Assembly (NCBI GenBank): GCA_964483585.1
Contig: CAZABH010000001.1
Coordinates: 206,099 to 270,098 of the forward strand
Direction of reading: 5' to 3'
Length of the DNA stretch: 64,000 bases
Source of the DNA: SZUA-430 sp964483585
Lineage (GTDB): Bacteria; Pseudomonadota; Alphaproteobacteria; Micropepsales; Micropepsaceae
Positions 52,824 to 61,769 of the stretch are shown here, one piece after another. How positions within the stretch are numbered: position 1 is the stretch's first letter; each line of letters begins with the position of its first letter. The notes beneath the pieces were generated by a model that saw nothing but the letters and a program-made list of their open reading frames with translations, was not told where the DNA came from and searched no databases. The position numbers and the translations under genes were made by a program.

Positions 52824-54503
52824 GTGGCGGCTATACTGGGGCACGCAAGCACGAGACGGGCAGGGTTGTCGGGGCCAACGCTGCGCTGGACGGCTGCGTG
52901 CGGCCTTCTGCTAGCCATCATCGCCCCCCTTGCCGCCGTTCTCTCTTTTGCAACGGCAGACACACAGGGCCTCTGGGATCACCTGCGCGCAACGGTGCTG
53001 CCCACCTATCTGGTGAACACGCTGCTCCTCACCGCAGGCGTGGTTCTCTCCTCCGTACTCCTGGGTGTCGGCGCCGCCTGGCTCGTGGCAATGCACGAAT
53101 TCCCGGGTCGCCGCCTCTTCGAGTACGCACTCGTCCTGCCCCTGGCCATGCCCGCCTATATCCTGGCGTATGCTTGGACAGATCTCTTGCAGGTGACAGG
53201 CCCCGTTCAGACGGCCTTGCGCGAGGCAATGGGGTGGTCCATCCGCGACTATTGGTTTCCCGAAATCCGGTCCCTGGGCGGGGCCGTGTTCGTGCTGGCT
53301 TTGGCCCTGTCCCCGTATATCTACCTCGTCGCGCGCGCCGCCTTTCATGGGCAGTCCGCAAGCGCCATTGAGGCTGCACGAACCCTGGGCCTCGGACGTC
53401 TCACATCTTTCCTTCGCATCGCTGTTCCCATGGCAAGGCCTGCCATCGCGGCGGGCGCTACTCTGGTCGCGATGGAGACGCTCGCCGACTTTGGCGCAGT
53501 CAAGTATTTCGACCTTGAGGTCTTCACCACCGGCATCTACCGCGCATGGTTCGCCACCGGCAATCCCGCAGCCGCCGCGCAGTTGGCCTCGCTTCTACTG
53601 GCCCTCGTTTTCATCGCGATTCTCCTCGAGCAGGCAAGTCGAGGCGCCCGCCGTTTCTCAAGCGCCTCGGCCCGCGCTTTGCGCCCGATTGCACGCTGGC
53701 CGCTGAAGGGCGCAGCCGCAGCCGGAGCGATGGCGGCATGCGCCCTGCCGGTCGTTTTGGGCTTCGTGCTTCCGGCAACGGCACTCGTGCTGATGGCGAT
53801 GCGCGCAGCACCCGAGGCAGACCTGCAGCGCCTTCAGGGACTGGCAGCCAACACGGCGCTGATCGCCTTGGCCGCTGCAGGCCTCGTTGTCGCTGCTGCG
53901 CTGCTGGTCTCCCTTGCACTCGGTCGGCACGACACTCCGGCCCGCCGCATGACGCGCGTGGCCCAGTTGGGATACGCGACACCGGGCGTTGTTGTCGCCA
54001 TTGGTCTGCTGATGGTGGCTGGCACCATCGACGAGGGTTTGAGAGGCGCGCTCGCATGGGCGGGCATCGAACCTGTGGGCCTGCTGGTATCCGGGTCCTT
54101 TGCCGTCCTCCTCTATGCGTGCGTTGTTCGCTTCTTTGCGGTCGCCCATGGTCCCTTGGATGCAGCCTGGCTGCAAATGGGTGTCCGCTATGCTGACCCG
54201 GCCCGAACGCTCGGGCACAAGCCCGCATCGATCTTCTGGCGCATTGACCTCCCATTGCTGCGCGCACCCCTGGGGGCAGCGCTCGCCCTCGTGATTGTCG
54301 ACGTCGTGAAGGAACTGCCTGCAACGATGATCCTGCGCCCCTTCAATTTCGATACGCTGGCAACCGAGGCCTTCCGCCTCGCCACCACCGAACGTCTCGA
54401 TCTCGCGGCCATTCCCGCTCTTGCGATTGCGGCCGTGGGACTATTGCCCGTCATCCTGCTGATCAGGGGGCTGCAAGGCCCCGAGCGCGGTGACAGGTCA
54501 TGA
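52824..54503 (+). CDS. Ferric iron ABC transporter permease (FbpB type)
   Basis: A 559-residue double permease from GTG 52824, with GGTGGGAGA just upstream; earlier in-frame starts would run through the promoter and operator. About twelve membrane segments form two BPD-transporter-2 halves, with the ATPase-contact loops AARTLGLGRLTSFLRIAVPM and ARTLGHKPASIFWRIDLPLL (EAA-like). Members move Fe3+ or thiamine, polyamines; the iron-box-like operator and the FbpA-like gene argue for iron. It overlaps the ATPase by 4 bases (ATGA). Confidence 0.9.
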   Translation: MAAILGHASTRRAGLSGPTLRWTAACGLLLAIIAPLAAVLSFATADTQGLWDHLRATVLPTYLVNTLLLTAGVVLSSVLLGVGAAWLVAMHEFPGRRLFEYALVLPLAMPAYILAYAWTDLLQVTGPVQTALREAMGWSIRDYWFPEIRSLGGAVFVLALALSPYIYLVARAAFHGQSASAIEAARTLGLGRLTSFLRIAVPMARPAIAAGATLVAMETLADFGAVKYFDLEVFTTGIYRAWFATGNPAAAAQLASLLLALVFIAILLEQASRGARRFSSASARALRPIARWPLKGAAAAGAMAACALPVVLGFVLPATALVLMAMRAAPEADLQRLQGLAANTALIALAAAGLVVAAALLVSLALGRHDTPARRMTRVAQLGYATPGVVVAIGLLMVAGTIDEGLRGALAWAGIEPVGLLVSGSFAVLLYACVVRFFAVAHGPLDAAWLQMGVRYADPARTLGHKPASIFWRIDLPLLRAPLGAALALVIVDVVKELPATMILRPFNFDTLATEAFRLATTERLDLAAIPALAIAAVGLLPVILLIRGLQGPERGDRS

Positions 54504-55540
54504 CAGCTCTGCGTTTCGACAAGGTCGGGCATCGCTACGGCCGTCATCCTGCGCTCCGGGATTTCTCCCTCTCGGTGGAAGAGGGCACCATCATGTCCCT
54601 CCTTGGACCTTCGGGCAGCGGCAAGACCACCGCCTTGCGCATTGCAGCCGGTCTCGAAATGCCGCAGTCAGGCGAGGTGCACCGCGCCCGCCGGGAGGTC
54701 AACGCCCCCGGCATGTTTGTGGCGCCAGAGGCGGGGGGCATAGGCCTCCTCTTTCAGGACCTCGCACTGTTCCCGCACCTGGACATAGGTGCCAACATTG
54801 CCTTCGGACTCAGTCGTACGGGTGTCAATCGCCGTACCCGTGTGGACGAACTTCTCCATCTTGTAGGCCTTGAAGGAATGGGAAGTCTCTACCCGCACCA
54901 GCGTTCGGGTGGGCAGCAACAGCGCGTCGCACTGGCACGTGCGTTGGCGCCCGGCCCACGAATCCTGTTGCTTGATGAGCCGTTCTCAAGCCTCGATGTA
55001 GTCCTGCGCCAGCAGGTACGTCAGGAAACCATCAGCCTTTTGAAGCGGCTCGGGACCTCGGTACTGTTCGTGACACACGATCCGGAGGAGGCGCTCTATG
55101 TTGCCGACCGGGTTGCTGTCATGCGCGAGGGCCTGATCCTGCAGGAGGCCACGCCTGACGACATCTACCTGAGGCCCGCCAGCAGGTTTGTGGCAGAATT
55201 TTTCGGTGACACCACGGTGATACCCGTGCACGTGCGGGCCGGCAGGGCAGAAACGCCCCTTGGCGCCATCGATGCCGCTGGTATCCCGGATGGCAAGGCC
55301 GATCTCGTGCTCCGCGCGGCAGGCATCAGGCTTGGTAGCGCGGGAAATGTCGAAGGCGTGGTCCGATCGGCGCGTCTGCTTGGCCCCTCGTTGATGGTCG
55401 AGGTCGAGCCGGTCCAGGGCATCGGTTTGCCAAGAACCCTGATTGCGCGGCTGGCTCTGGATGACAAGCCGGCAATCGGCGCGCGGGTCTTCCTGTCGTT
55501 GGACCCGCGCCTTGCGTTTGTCTTCCCGGTCAGCGTCTGA
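54500..55540 (+). CDS. Ferric iron ABC transporter ATPase (FbpC type)
   Basis: A 346-residue ATP-binding subunit whose ATG 54500 overlaps the permease stop. Walker A is LLGPSGSGKTTALRIAAG; the Q loop is GLLFQDLALFPHL; the signature is RSGGQQQRVALARAL (R in place of L); Walker B and D loop are ILLLDEPFSSLD; the switch histidine is in LFVTHDPEEALYVAD. A C-terminal TOBE-like regulatory domain (about residues 240-346) matches FbpC. Confidence 0.92.
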   Translation: MTALRFDKVGHRYGRHPALRDFSLSVEEGTIMSLLGPSGSGKTTALRIAAGLEMPQSGEVHRARREVNAPGMFVAPEAGGIGLLFQDLALFPHLDIGANIAFGLSRTGVNRRTRVDELLHLVGLEGMGSLYPHQRSGGQQQRVALARALAPGPRILLLDEPFSSLDVVLRQQVRQETISLLKRLGTSVLFVTHDPEEALYVADRVAVMREGLILQEATPDDIYLRPASRFVAEFFGDTTVIPVHVRAGRAETPLGAIDAAGIPDGKADLVLRAAGIRLGSAGNVEGVVRSARLLGPSLMVEVEPVQGIGLPRTLIARLALDDKPAIGARVFLSLDPRLAFVFPVSV

Positions 55541-55543
55541 AGC

Positions 55544-56554
55544 CTATTTCCAGCCCACCTCATCCATGATCCGCGCGGCCGCTGCGCTGTTCTTTGCATA
55601 GGCATCAGCGTTGACCTGGTCCTGACGGAAGGGACCAAGCGCCGCAAGCACCGGGTGCGCAGTGACCTTGGGGTTGGCCGGGTACTCCATGCTGCCATTA
55701 GCCAGAAGCCGTTGGGCCTGAGGCTCAAGCAGGAACGACATCAGCTGAACGCCGTTCTCCCGGTTTGGCGCAGTCTTCAGCAAGGCAGCGCCAGACACAT
55801 TGACATGCGTTCCACGATCGCCCTGGTTCGGAAACACGACGCCAAGCTTCTGCGTGACGGCTTTGTCCTCGGGCTTCGCTGATGCGGCCAGCCGCGCGAA
55901 GTAATAGGAATTCGAAATCGCGACATCGCCCACGCCCGCAGCCACGGCCTTGATCTGGTCGGTATCGCCACCCTGCGGCGGTCGCGCGAGGTTTGCAACG
56001 ATGCCGCGCGCCCAAGTCCGCGTCGCATCCGCGCCCTTGGCCGCGATGATCGAGCCGACAAGGCTGAGATTGTAGATATTGGTACCACTGCGCGTGACAA
56101 GGCGCCCCTTCAGGCGCGGGTCAGCAAGCGATTCATAGGTAGGGATCTCAGCCGGGTTCATCCTGTCCTTGTGATAGACAAGCACGCGGGCGCGCACGGC
56201 TATACCGTACCAATAGCCATCCGGGTGCCGCAGATGCGACGGCACCAGCGCTTCCAGGGCGCTGATCCGCACGGGTTGCAAAAGGCCGGCCTCCACCGCA
56301 TTGGAAAGTCGCCCGGCATCGATCGTGATCAGCACATCGGCAGGCGACCCTGCGCCCTCGCTTTTCAGGCGTTGCACCAGCTGATCGTGTTCGGCTTCCA
56401 CGACGTTGACCTTAATGCCTGTCTGTTTGGTGAAGGCATCCCATATGGAGCGGTCGCTGTCATAGTGACGGGCACTGTAGACATTCACCTCGGCAGCCCT
56501 CACCGGCAGGACGGCAGCAACAAGCGAAAGACAGAGCAGGGCAGGGCGGATCAT
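55544..56554 (-). CDS. Ferric iron-binding periplasmic protein (FbpA type)
   Basis: A 336-residue periplasmic solute-binding protein. The signal is MIRPALLCLSLVAAVLPVRAA; the mature part begins EVNVYSARHYDSDRSIWDAF, the FbpA-type opening with the YSxRHY loop; the pair of adjacent tyrosines in SNSYYFARLA is the usual ferric-iron ligand site. It captures Fe3+ for the permease-ATPase pair, and is convergent with it, three bases from the ATPase stop. A related iron-box-like site lies upstream of its start. Confidence 0.9.
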   Translation of the reverse strand: MIRPALLCLSLVAAVLPVRAAEVNVYSARHYDSDRSIWDAFTKQTGIKVNVVEAEHDQLVQRLKSEGAGSPADVLITIDAGRLSNAVEAGLLQPVRISALEALVPSHLRHPDGYWYGIAVRARVLVYHKDRMNPAEIPTYESLADPRLKGRLVTRSGTNIYNLSLVGSIIAAKGADATRTWARGIVANLARPPQGGDTDQIKAVAAGVGDVAISNSYYFARLAASAKPEDKAVTQKLGVVFPNQGDRGTHVNVSGAALLKTAPNRENGVQLMSFLLEPQAQRLLANGSMEYPANPKVTAHPVLAALGPFRQDQVNADAYAKNSAAAARIMDEVGWK

Positions 56555-56564
56555 GGGGCGTCCT

Positions 56565-56584
56565 AATTAAGAATGAAACGCAAT
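56565..56584. promoter_or_regulatory. Second, degenerate iron-box-like site
   Basis: AATTAAGAATGAAACGCAAT matches the permease operator at 15 of 20 positions, with 9 of 10 in the left arm. It lies 11 bases upstream of the FbpA-type start codon, in the leader region, so it could coordinate control of the binding protein with the transporter. Confidence 0.45.
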
Positions 56585-56687
56585 AGCATCATAGATAACG
56601 CTTCGATCGTCTCCCCGCAAGCCCCAAGGTTGACATGGGGTGCCGCTGGTCGACATGCATGGCACAACAGCAAACCAAGGGTTGACC

Positions 56688-57425
56688 ATGACCGCCGACA
56701 CAGACTTCACCGGCAAGCGCGTACTCGTCATCGGCGGCTCGAGCGGCATCGGCAACGGCATCGCCCATGCCTTTCGCAGGCGCGGGGCACACGTCCACGT
56801 CTGGGGAACGCGCGCCACCGCGTCAGACTATGCGGGCAATGAGGGCTCGGACCTCAGTGCGCTCGGCTACACATGCGTTGACGTAAGCGATCCGGACGCG
56901 ATTGATACAGCCCCGCATCCCTTTGACGGCCTCGATATTCTGGTGCTCTGCCAGGGCACGGTTGTCTATAGGCGCGGTGAATTCGAGCGCAACGGCTGGG
57001 ACACTGTCATGGCCGTGAACCTGGACAGTCTCATGGACTGCGCCCGCAAATTCCGCCCGTCGCTGGCAAAGACCAGAGGCTCGCTCATCATCGTAAGCTC
57101 GATTGCGGGCTTCAAGGCAAACATCGGCAACCCCGCTTACGCCGCATCGAAGGCCGGCGCCGTCAGCCTGACCAAGACGCTCGGCCAAGCCTGGGCACGC
57201 GACGGCATCCGCGTGAACGGTCTGGCACCGGGTCTCGTCGACACCAAGCTCACCAAGGTCACGACCGACAACCCCGAAAGGCGAGCCGGCGCATTGGCAT
57301 CGATACCCCAAGGTCGCCTCGGCACGCCGGACGACATGGCTGGCGCAGCCCTCTTCCTGGCCTCTCCGCTGGCCTCTTATGTCACCGGCCACACGCTGGT
57401 GGTGGACGGCGGTCTGTCCCTCTGA
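56688..57425 (+). CDS. SDR-family oxidoreductase
   Basis: A 245-residue short-chain dehydrogenase from ATG 56688 with AAGGG upstream; earlier in-frame starts are less convincing. The nucleotide loop GGSSGIGNGIAHAF, the NNAG-equivalent ILVLCQGTVVYR (altered), the serine in LIIVSSIAGFK, the catalytic YAASKAGAVSLTK (YxxxK) and PGLVDTKLT are present. The substrate is not known. It is divergent from the FbpA-type gene and followed by the UPF0016 gene after 51 bases. Confidence 0.9.
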   Translation: MTADTDFTGKRVLVIGGSSGIGNGIAHAFRRRGAHVHVWGTRATASDYAGNEGSDLSALGYTCVDVSDPDAIDTAPHPFDGLDILVLCQGTVVYRRGEFERNGWDTVMAVNLDSLMDCARKFRPSLAKTRGSLIIVSSIAGFKANIGNPAYAASKAGAVSLTKTLGQAWARDGIRVNGLAPGLVDTKLTKVTTDNPERRAGALASIPQGRLGTPDDMAGAALFLASPLASYVTGHTLVVDGGLSL

Positions 57426-57476
57426 CGCTTCCCGGTAGAACCAGCCTCCCCAAGACGCCAAAAAGACGAACACCCC

Positions 57477-58055
57477 ATGGAAGCCTTCCTGACCTCCGCG
57501 ACCGTTGTCGCCCTCGCCGAGATCGGCGACAAGACACAGCTCCTCGCGATCCTTCTCGCGACGCGCTTCGGCAAGCCCCTGCCCATCATCGCTGGAATAT
57601 TTGCAGCGACGATGGCCAACCACTTCCTCGCCGCCCTTCTGGGCGCTCAAGCGGCAGCCCTCCTGGAAGGCCAATGGTTCCAGATCGCAATCGGTGTTTC
57701 GTTCATTGCCATGGCGGCCTGGACCCTCGTCCCCGACAGCATCGAGGACGGCGAGGGGACCAGGGCCACCGATGGTTACGGTGCCTTCATGACAACCCTC
57801 ATGGCCTTCTTCCTGATCGAGATGGGCGACAAGACACAGGTGGCCACGATCGCGCTGGGAAGCCAGTTCAAGGACGCGTTCGTCGTGACCATCGCCACCA
57901 CTCTGGGCATGATGATCGCCAACGTGCCAGCCGTTTTCCTGGGCCACGAACTCCTGAAGCGCATCCCCCTGGACACGGTTCGCCGCATCGCCGCCGGCTT
58001 GTTCCTGCTGATTGGCAGTCTGGTTATTCTGCAGGCGACGGGCGTCTTTTCCTGA
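57477..58055 (+). CDS. UPF0016/GDT1-type cation exporter
   Basis: A 192-residue membrane protein with two repeated halves, each with the family motif E-x-G-D-K-(T/S): VALAEIGDKTQLLAILLA and FFLIEMGDKTQVATIAL. Six hydrophobic segments are seen. Relatives (TMEM165, Gdt1, MneA) move manganese or calcium. The location near an iron cassette is compatible with metal homeostasis but not proof. No manganese riboswitch is seen in the 51 bases upstream. Confidence 0.87.
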   Translation: MEAFLTSATVVALAEIGDKTQLLAILLATRFGKPLPIIAGIFAATMANHFLAALLGAQAAALLEGQWFQIAIGVSFIAMAAWTLVPDSIEDGEGTRATDGYGAFMTTLMAFFLIEMGDKTQVATIALGSQFKDAFVVTIATTLGMMIANVPAVFLGHELLKRIPLDTVRRIAAGLFLLIGSLVILQATGVFS

Positions 58056-58281
58056 CAGCGCGACAGAAAGATCGACAGGCGAGCATGTTGAAGTCGTGCA
58101 AAGCGTCACCATTCACAAAAATGTTAGCACACAAGAACTGCGTCACTGGCTGTAGCTACTCCCCAACATGCAGCGGACTATTCTAGGCTGATGGCAGTGG
58201 GTTGCCCTTCGCGTGCAAGCTTGTCGCGGTGCAACGCGAGCGCGCCAGTGACCCAAATCGAACCAGAGGAAGAATGTCCCT

Positions 58282-60324
58282 ATGAACACGATCAAGCTGA
58301 CGGCATGGACCGTCCTTGCCACGCTTGCTGCCGGCGCGGCCTTGTCCACGACAGCGTTGACCCCTGCATCCGCTGGAAACGACCTGATCCCCCGCAGCGC
58401 GATCTTCGGAAACCCCGAGCGCTCCGGGGCGCAGGTCAGCCCCGACGGTAAGTGGCTGTCATTCCTCGCTCCGCGCGACGGCGTGATGAATGTCTGGGTC
58501 GTCGAACGCGGCAAGGCCTTGTCGAGTGCACGCCCGCTGACGAATGAGCGCGTTCGCCCGCTGCGGATCTACTATTGGGCAGCGAACGGGCAGGACATCA
58601 TTTACAGCCAGGACAAGGGTGGCGACGAGAATTTCCTGCTCTATGCCGTGAACGTGGAGACCGGCAAGGAGCGCACACTCACCGAATTCAAGGGCGTTCG
58701 CGCGCTCGTTTATGCGTCATCATGGAAGCGTCCGGACGAACTCCTGGTTGGCATCAATAACCGCGATCAGGCCTTCCACGACCCGTGGCTGCTCAACATC
58801 AGGACCGGCAGCCTCACAAAGCTCTTCGACAACACCGAAAGGTTCGCAGGCTTTATTGCGGATGAGGATCTGGTCATCCGCTATGCCGTGCGTGCCACAC
58901 CCGATGGTGGCCAGGAGGTCCTGAAATACGAGAATGGCAAGACAAGTCCCTTCGACAAGATCGGGTTCGAGGACGAGTCCGGCACCGGACCGGCCGGGCT
59001 CACGTCCGATGGCAAGACGATGTACTGGACCGAGACCCGCGGCCGCAACACGGCCGCCCTCGTCGCGATCGACCTGGCAAGCGGCCAGCGTCGTGTCGTG
59101 GCAGAGGACGCGCGCGCTGATGTGGGCGCCAGTATCGGCGATCCGGAAACGGGACGCATCATGGCGTATGCTGTCGACTACCTGAAGAGCGACTGGCGTG
59201 CCATCGATCCGTCGATCAGGTCCGACATCGAGTTCCTGAACCGCTCGCTGAAAGGCCAGTGGGGCGTGCAAAGCCAGACGCGCGATAACAATGTATGGAT
59301 CATCGGGCACGATCCTGTGACGGCTCCAAGCCGCGCGCTTGTCTACGACCGCAAGGCGAAGACCTTGACCGAACTCTATGTTGGCAGACCCGCGCTTTCA
59401 GGCGCGCCGCTGCCCGAGGTCTGCCCCGTCGAGATCAAGTCGCGCGATGGTCTGACGCTGGTCTCATACCTGACACTGCCCGCCGGCAGCGACACCAACG
59501 GCGACTGCAGGCCCGAACAGCCTGTACCGCTCGTGCTCAACGTGCACGGTGGTCCTTGGGCGCGCGATGGTTACGGCTACGATCCCGAGAGTGTGTGGCT
59601 GTCGAACCGCGGCTACGCCTCGCTTCAGGTCAACTTCCGCGGTTCGACGGGCTTCGGCAAGAACTTCATCAACGCCGGTGATAAGCAATGGGGTCGCAAG
59701 ATGCACGATGACCTTATCGACGGCGTTGATTGGGCCATCAAGCAGGGCATCGCCAAGGCCGACAAGGTCGCCATCTATGGTGGCTCCTATGGTGGCTACG
59801 CAACGCTTTGGGGCGCGACCAACACGCCCGACCGCTTCGCCTGCGGCGTCGCCATTGTCGCCCCGTCGAACCTCAACACGCTGCTCGAGTCGATCCCGCC
59901 CTATTGGGAGTCATTCAAGGAGCAGATGTTCCGCCGCGTCGGCGACCCGCGCACGCCGGAAGGGCGCGCGCTCCTCAAGGAACGCTCGCCACTGACCTAC
60001 GTGCAGAACATCGCAAAGCCCTTGCTGATCGGGCAGGGCGCGAACGACCCGCGCGTGAAGCAGGCCGAGGCCGACCAGATCGTGGGCGCCATGCAGGCCC
60101 GTAACATCCCGGTGACCTATGTCCTCTATCCGGATGAAGGTCACGGCTTCGCACGGCCCATGAACCGCACGTCGTTCTATGCCGTGTCGGAGGCCTTCCT
60201 CTCGCAGTGTCTCGGTGGCCGCTTCGAGCCCGTGGGCAACGACTTCCGCGGCGCGAGCATCAAGGTGCCCCACGGCGCCGAATTCGTACCCGGCCTGAAG
60301 GACGCGCTCGCCACACAGCGTTAG
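58282..60324 (+). CDS. S9 family prolyl oligopeptidase-like peptidase
   Basis: A 680-residue exported peptidase. The signal runs to about ALTPASAG. A WD40-like beta-propeller domain covers residues 40-400, with repeated PDGKW and GQDIIYSQDKGG blades. The alpha/beta-hydrolase domain then shows LNVHGGPWARDGYGYDP, the nucleophile serine in YGGSYGGYATLWG, aspartate in GANDPRVKQAEAD and histidine in YPDEGHGFARP, so the triad is complete. Similar to dipeptidyl/acylaminoacyl peptidases of group S9C. The 226 bases before it (58056-58281) hold no feature I can name. Confidence 0.92.
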   Translation: MNTIKLTAWTVLATLAAGAALSTTALTPASAGNDLIPRSAIFGNPERSGAQVSPDGKWLSFLAPRDGVMNVWVVERGKALSSARPLTNERVRPLRIYYWAANGQDIIYSQDKGGDENFLLYAVNVETGKERTLTEFKGVRALVYASSWKRPDELLVGINNRDQAFHDPWLLNIRTGSLTKLFDNTERFAGFIADEDLVIRYAVRATPDGGQEVLKYENGKTSPFDKIGFEDESGTGPAGLTSDGKTMYWTETRGRNTAALVAIDLASGQRRVVAEDARADVGASIGDPETGRIMAYAVDYLKSDWRAIDPSIRSDIEFLNRSLKGQWGVQSQTRDNNVWIIGHDPVTAPSRALVYDRKAKTLTELYVGRPALSGAPLPEVCPVEIKSRDGLTLVSYLTLPAGSDTNGDCRPEQPVPLVLNVHGGPWARDGYGYDPESVWLSNRGYASLQVNFRGSTGFGKNFINAGDKQWGRKMHDDLIDGVDWAIKQGIAKADKVAIYGGSYGGYATLWGATNTPDRFACGVAIVAPSNLNTLLESIPPYWESFKEQMFRRVGDPRTPEGRALLKERSPLTYVQNIAKPLLIGQGANDPRVKQAEADQIVGAMQARNIPVTYVLYPDEGHGFARPMNRTSFYAVSEAFLSQCLGGRFEPVGNDFRGASIKVPHGAEFVPGLKDALATQR

Positions 60325-60344
60325 CGCCGACGCCAGCAAACGTG

Positions 60345-60373
60345 ACGCCCCCGCGGATCCATCCCGGGGGCGT
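60345..60373 (+). terminator. Putative terminator after the S9 peptidase
   Basis: Arms ACGCCCCCG (60345-60353) and CGGGGGCGT (60365-60373) form a 9-bp GC-rich stem about 20 bases after the stop. The tail TATCGCATC is not U-rich. Confidence 0.45.
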
Positions 60374-60498
60374 TATCGCATCACGGCAACTGGCATTTCC
60401 ATGACATCATTCTAGGATATGCACTGCGTCGCCGGCACCAAGTCGCCGGCAGGATCTTTACGCCTTCAACTCGCCCGGAACTGGGTAGGGGACGTCTC

Positions 60499-61077
60499 AT
60501 GCGCCTGTTCACAACGATAGTCTTGCTCACCGCTTCTGTTGCAGCCCCTGCCATGGCGGACGGCGCGCTGCAGAAGCTGATCACGCCGCAGGACCAGCAG
60601 CGCCTCGACGATTACGACAACACCCGCACCGCCGCATTGGCCGAGGCACGCAATGGTGGCGCGAGCGAGGACCTCGCCGCGCTGGATGCGGCCCTGTCAG
60701 GCCAGGCGCTGTCATTCGGGGACGGCTTCGACATGACGGGCACGTGGCGCTGCCGCACCATCAAGCTCGGGGGCGCGTTGCCGCTGGTCGTCTACGGTTG
60801 GTTCACGTGCCGGGTGAGCGACGATGGTGCCGGCTGGCGCCTGGAAAAGGTGAGCGGTTCACAGCGAACAACCGGTCGCTTCTACACCGTGAGCGATGAG
60901 AGGCTGGTCTATCTCGGCGCCATGCACACAAGCCTCGAGCCCGCGATGGCATATGGAACGCAAGCCGAGCGCAACCAGCTCGGCGTCGTCGAAAGGCCGG
61001 CGGCCAACCGCCTGCGCATCGAGTTCCCCAAGCCCGCCTTTGAGTCCAGCCTCGATATTCTCGAATTGCAGCGCTGA
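60499..61077 (+). CDS. DUF4893-like secreted protein
   Basis: A 192-residue protein from ATG 60499 with a Sec signal (LFTTIVLLTASVAAPAMA). The core GTWRCRTIKLGGALPLVVYGWFTCRV is the conserved strand block with a cysteine pair, which I take as DUF4893; function unknown. About GSQRTTGRFY and ERLVYLGAMH follow, and the end ESSLDILELQR is typical. Probably periplasmic. Confidence 0.75.
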   Translation: MRLFTTIVLLTASVAAPAMADGALQKLITPQDQQRLDDYDNTRTAALAEARNGGASEDLAALDAALSGQALSFGDGFDMTGTWRCRTIKLGGALPLVVYGWFTCRVSDDGAGWRLEKVSGSQRTTGRFYTVSDERLVYLGAMHTSLEPAMAYGTQAERNQLGVVERPAANRLRIEFPKPAFESSLDILELQR

Positions 61078-61138
61078 AGCTGGCGCGCGCGGAGGGACCG
61101 ACGCCACCCTCTCGCGCAGCCGCCGGGCAAGGAGCCCG

Positions 61139-61708
61139 CTACTTCTTGCCACCCTCTGGCGCCAGCACCTCCGTGGCGATCACGATCGTGACCTCCTCGG
61201 GCACCGCCGGCGCATAGAGCCCAAGCCCCAGGTCACTGCGCTTCACCTTGGCCGTCGCCATGAAGCCCAGCCGCTGCACCTTCTCGAACTTCGATGTCGC
61301 CACCACGTCGAACGTGATGGGCTTGGTCACGCCCTTGACGGTAAGATTGCCCGAGAGCTTGCCCGTGGTCGCGCTTGTCTTGACGGCCTTCGTCGACTTG
61401 AAGGTGATCGTCGGGAACTTCGTCGCGTCGAAGAAATCCGCATTCTTCAGGTGATCGTCGAATTTCGGCACGCCCGTCCAAAGCCCCGAAACGTCCAGCG
61501 TGACATCGACGCTGCTCTTCACCGGGTCGGCGAAGTTCAGGTCGATCGTTCCATCATGCTTCGTGAAGAACCCCGACAGCGTGACGCCCGCCGTGTGGAT
61601 CCAGTCGAAGCGAACTTGCGTGTGTGTCGGATCGAACTTGTAGGGCTCGGCCGAGGCCACCGAGGAAGCCAGAAAAAGGGCGGCCGCAGTCAGAGTGGTG
61701 ATGCGCAT
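61139..61708 (-). CDS. YceI-family periplasmic protein
   Basis: A 189-residue protein with a Sec signal (ITTLTAAALFLASSVASAE). The YceI beta-barrel shows YKFDPTHTQVRFDWIHTAG, GKLSGNLTVKGVTKPITFDV and VKRSDLGLGLYAPAVPEEV. Members bind isoprenoid-like lipids in a hydrophobic pocket. It lies convergent with the DUF4893 gene, with 61 bases between the stops. Confidence 0.92.
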   Translation of the reverse strand: MRITTLTAAALFLASSVASAEPYKFDPTHTQVRFDWIHTAGVTLSGFFTKHDGTIDLNFADPVKSSVDVTLDVSGLWTGVPKFDDHLKNADFFDATKFPTITFKSTKAVKTSATTGKLSGNLTVKGVTKPITFDVVATSKFEKVQRLGFMATAKVKRSDLGLGLYAPAVPEEVTIVIATEVLAPEGGKK

Positions 61709-61769
61709 GGCGTGATCTCCAGGTGATGTGGTGCAATCAGAAGGGGTGGTGGCTCAGGTACGAAGGTGA

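Noticed and set aside
56823..58112. 429-residue minus-strand open frame across the SDR and the UPF0016 gene
   Set aside because: Both plus-strand genes have complete motifs, while the antisense translation is compositionally biased and motif-free.
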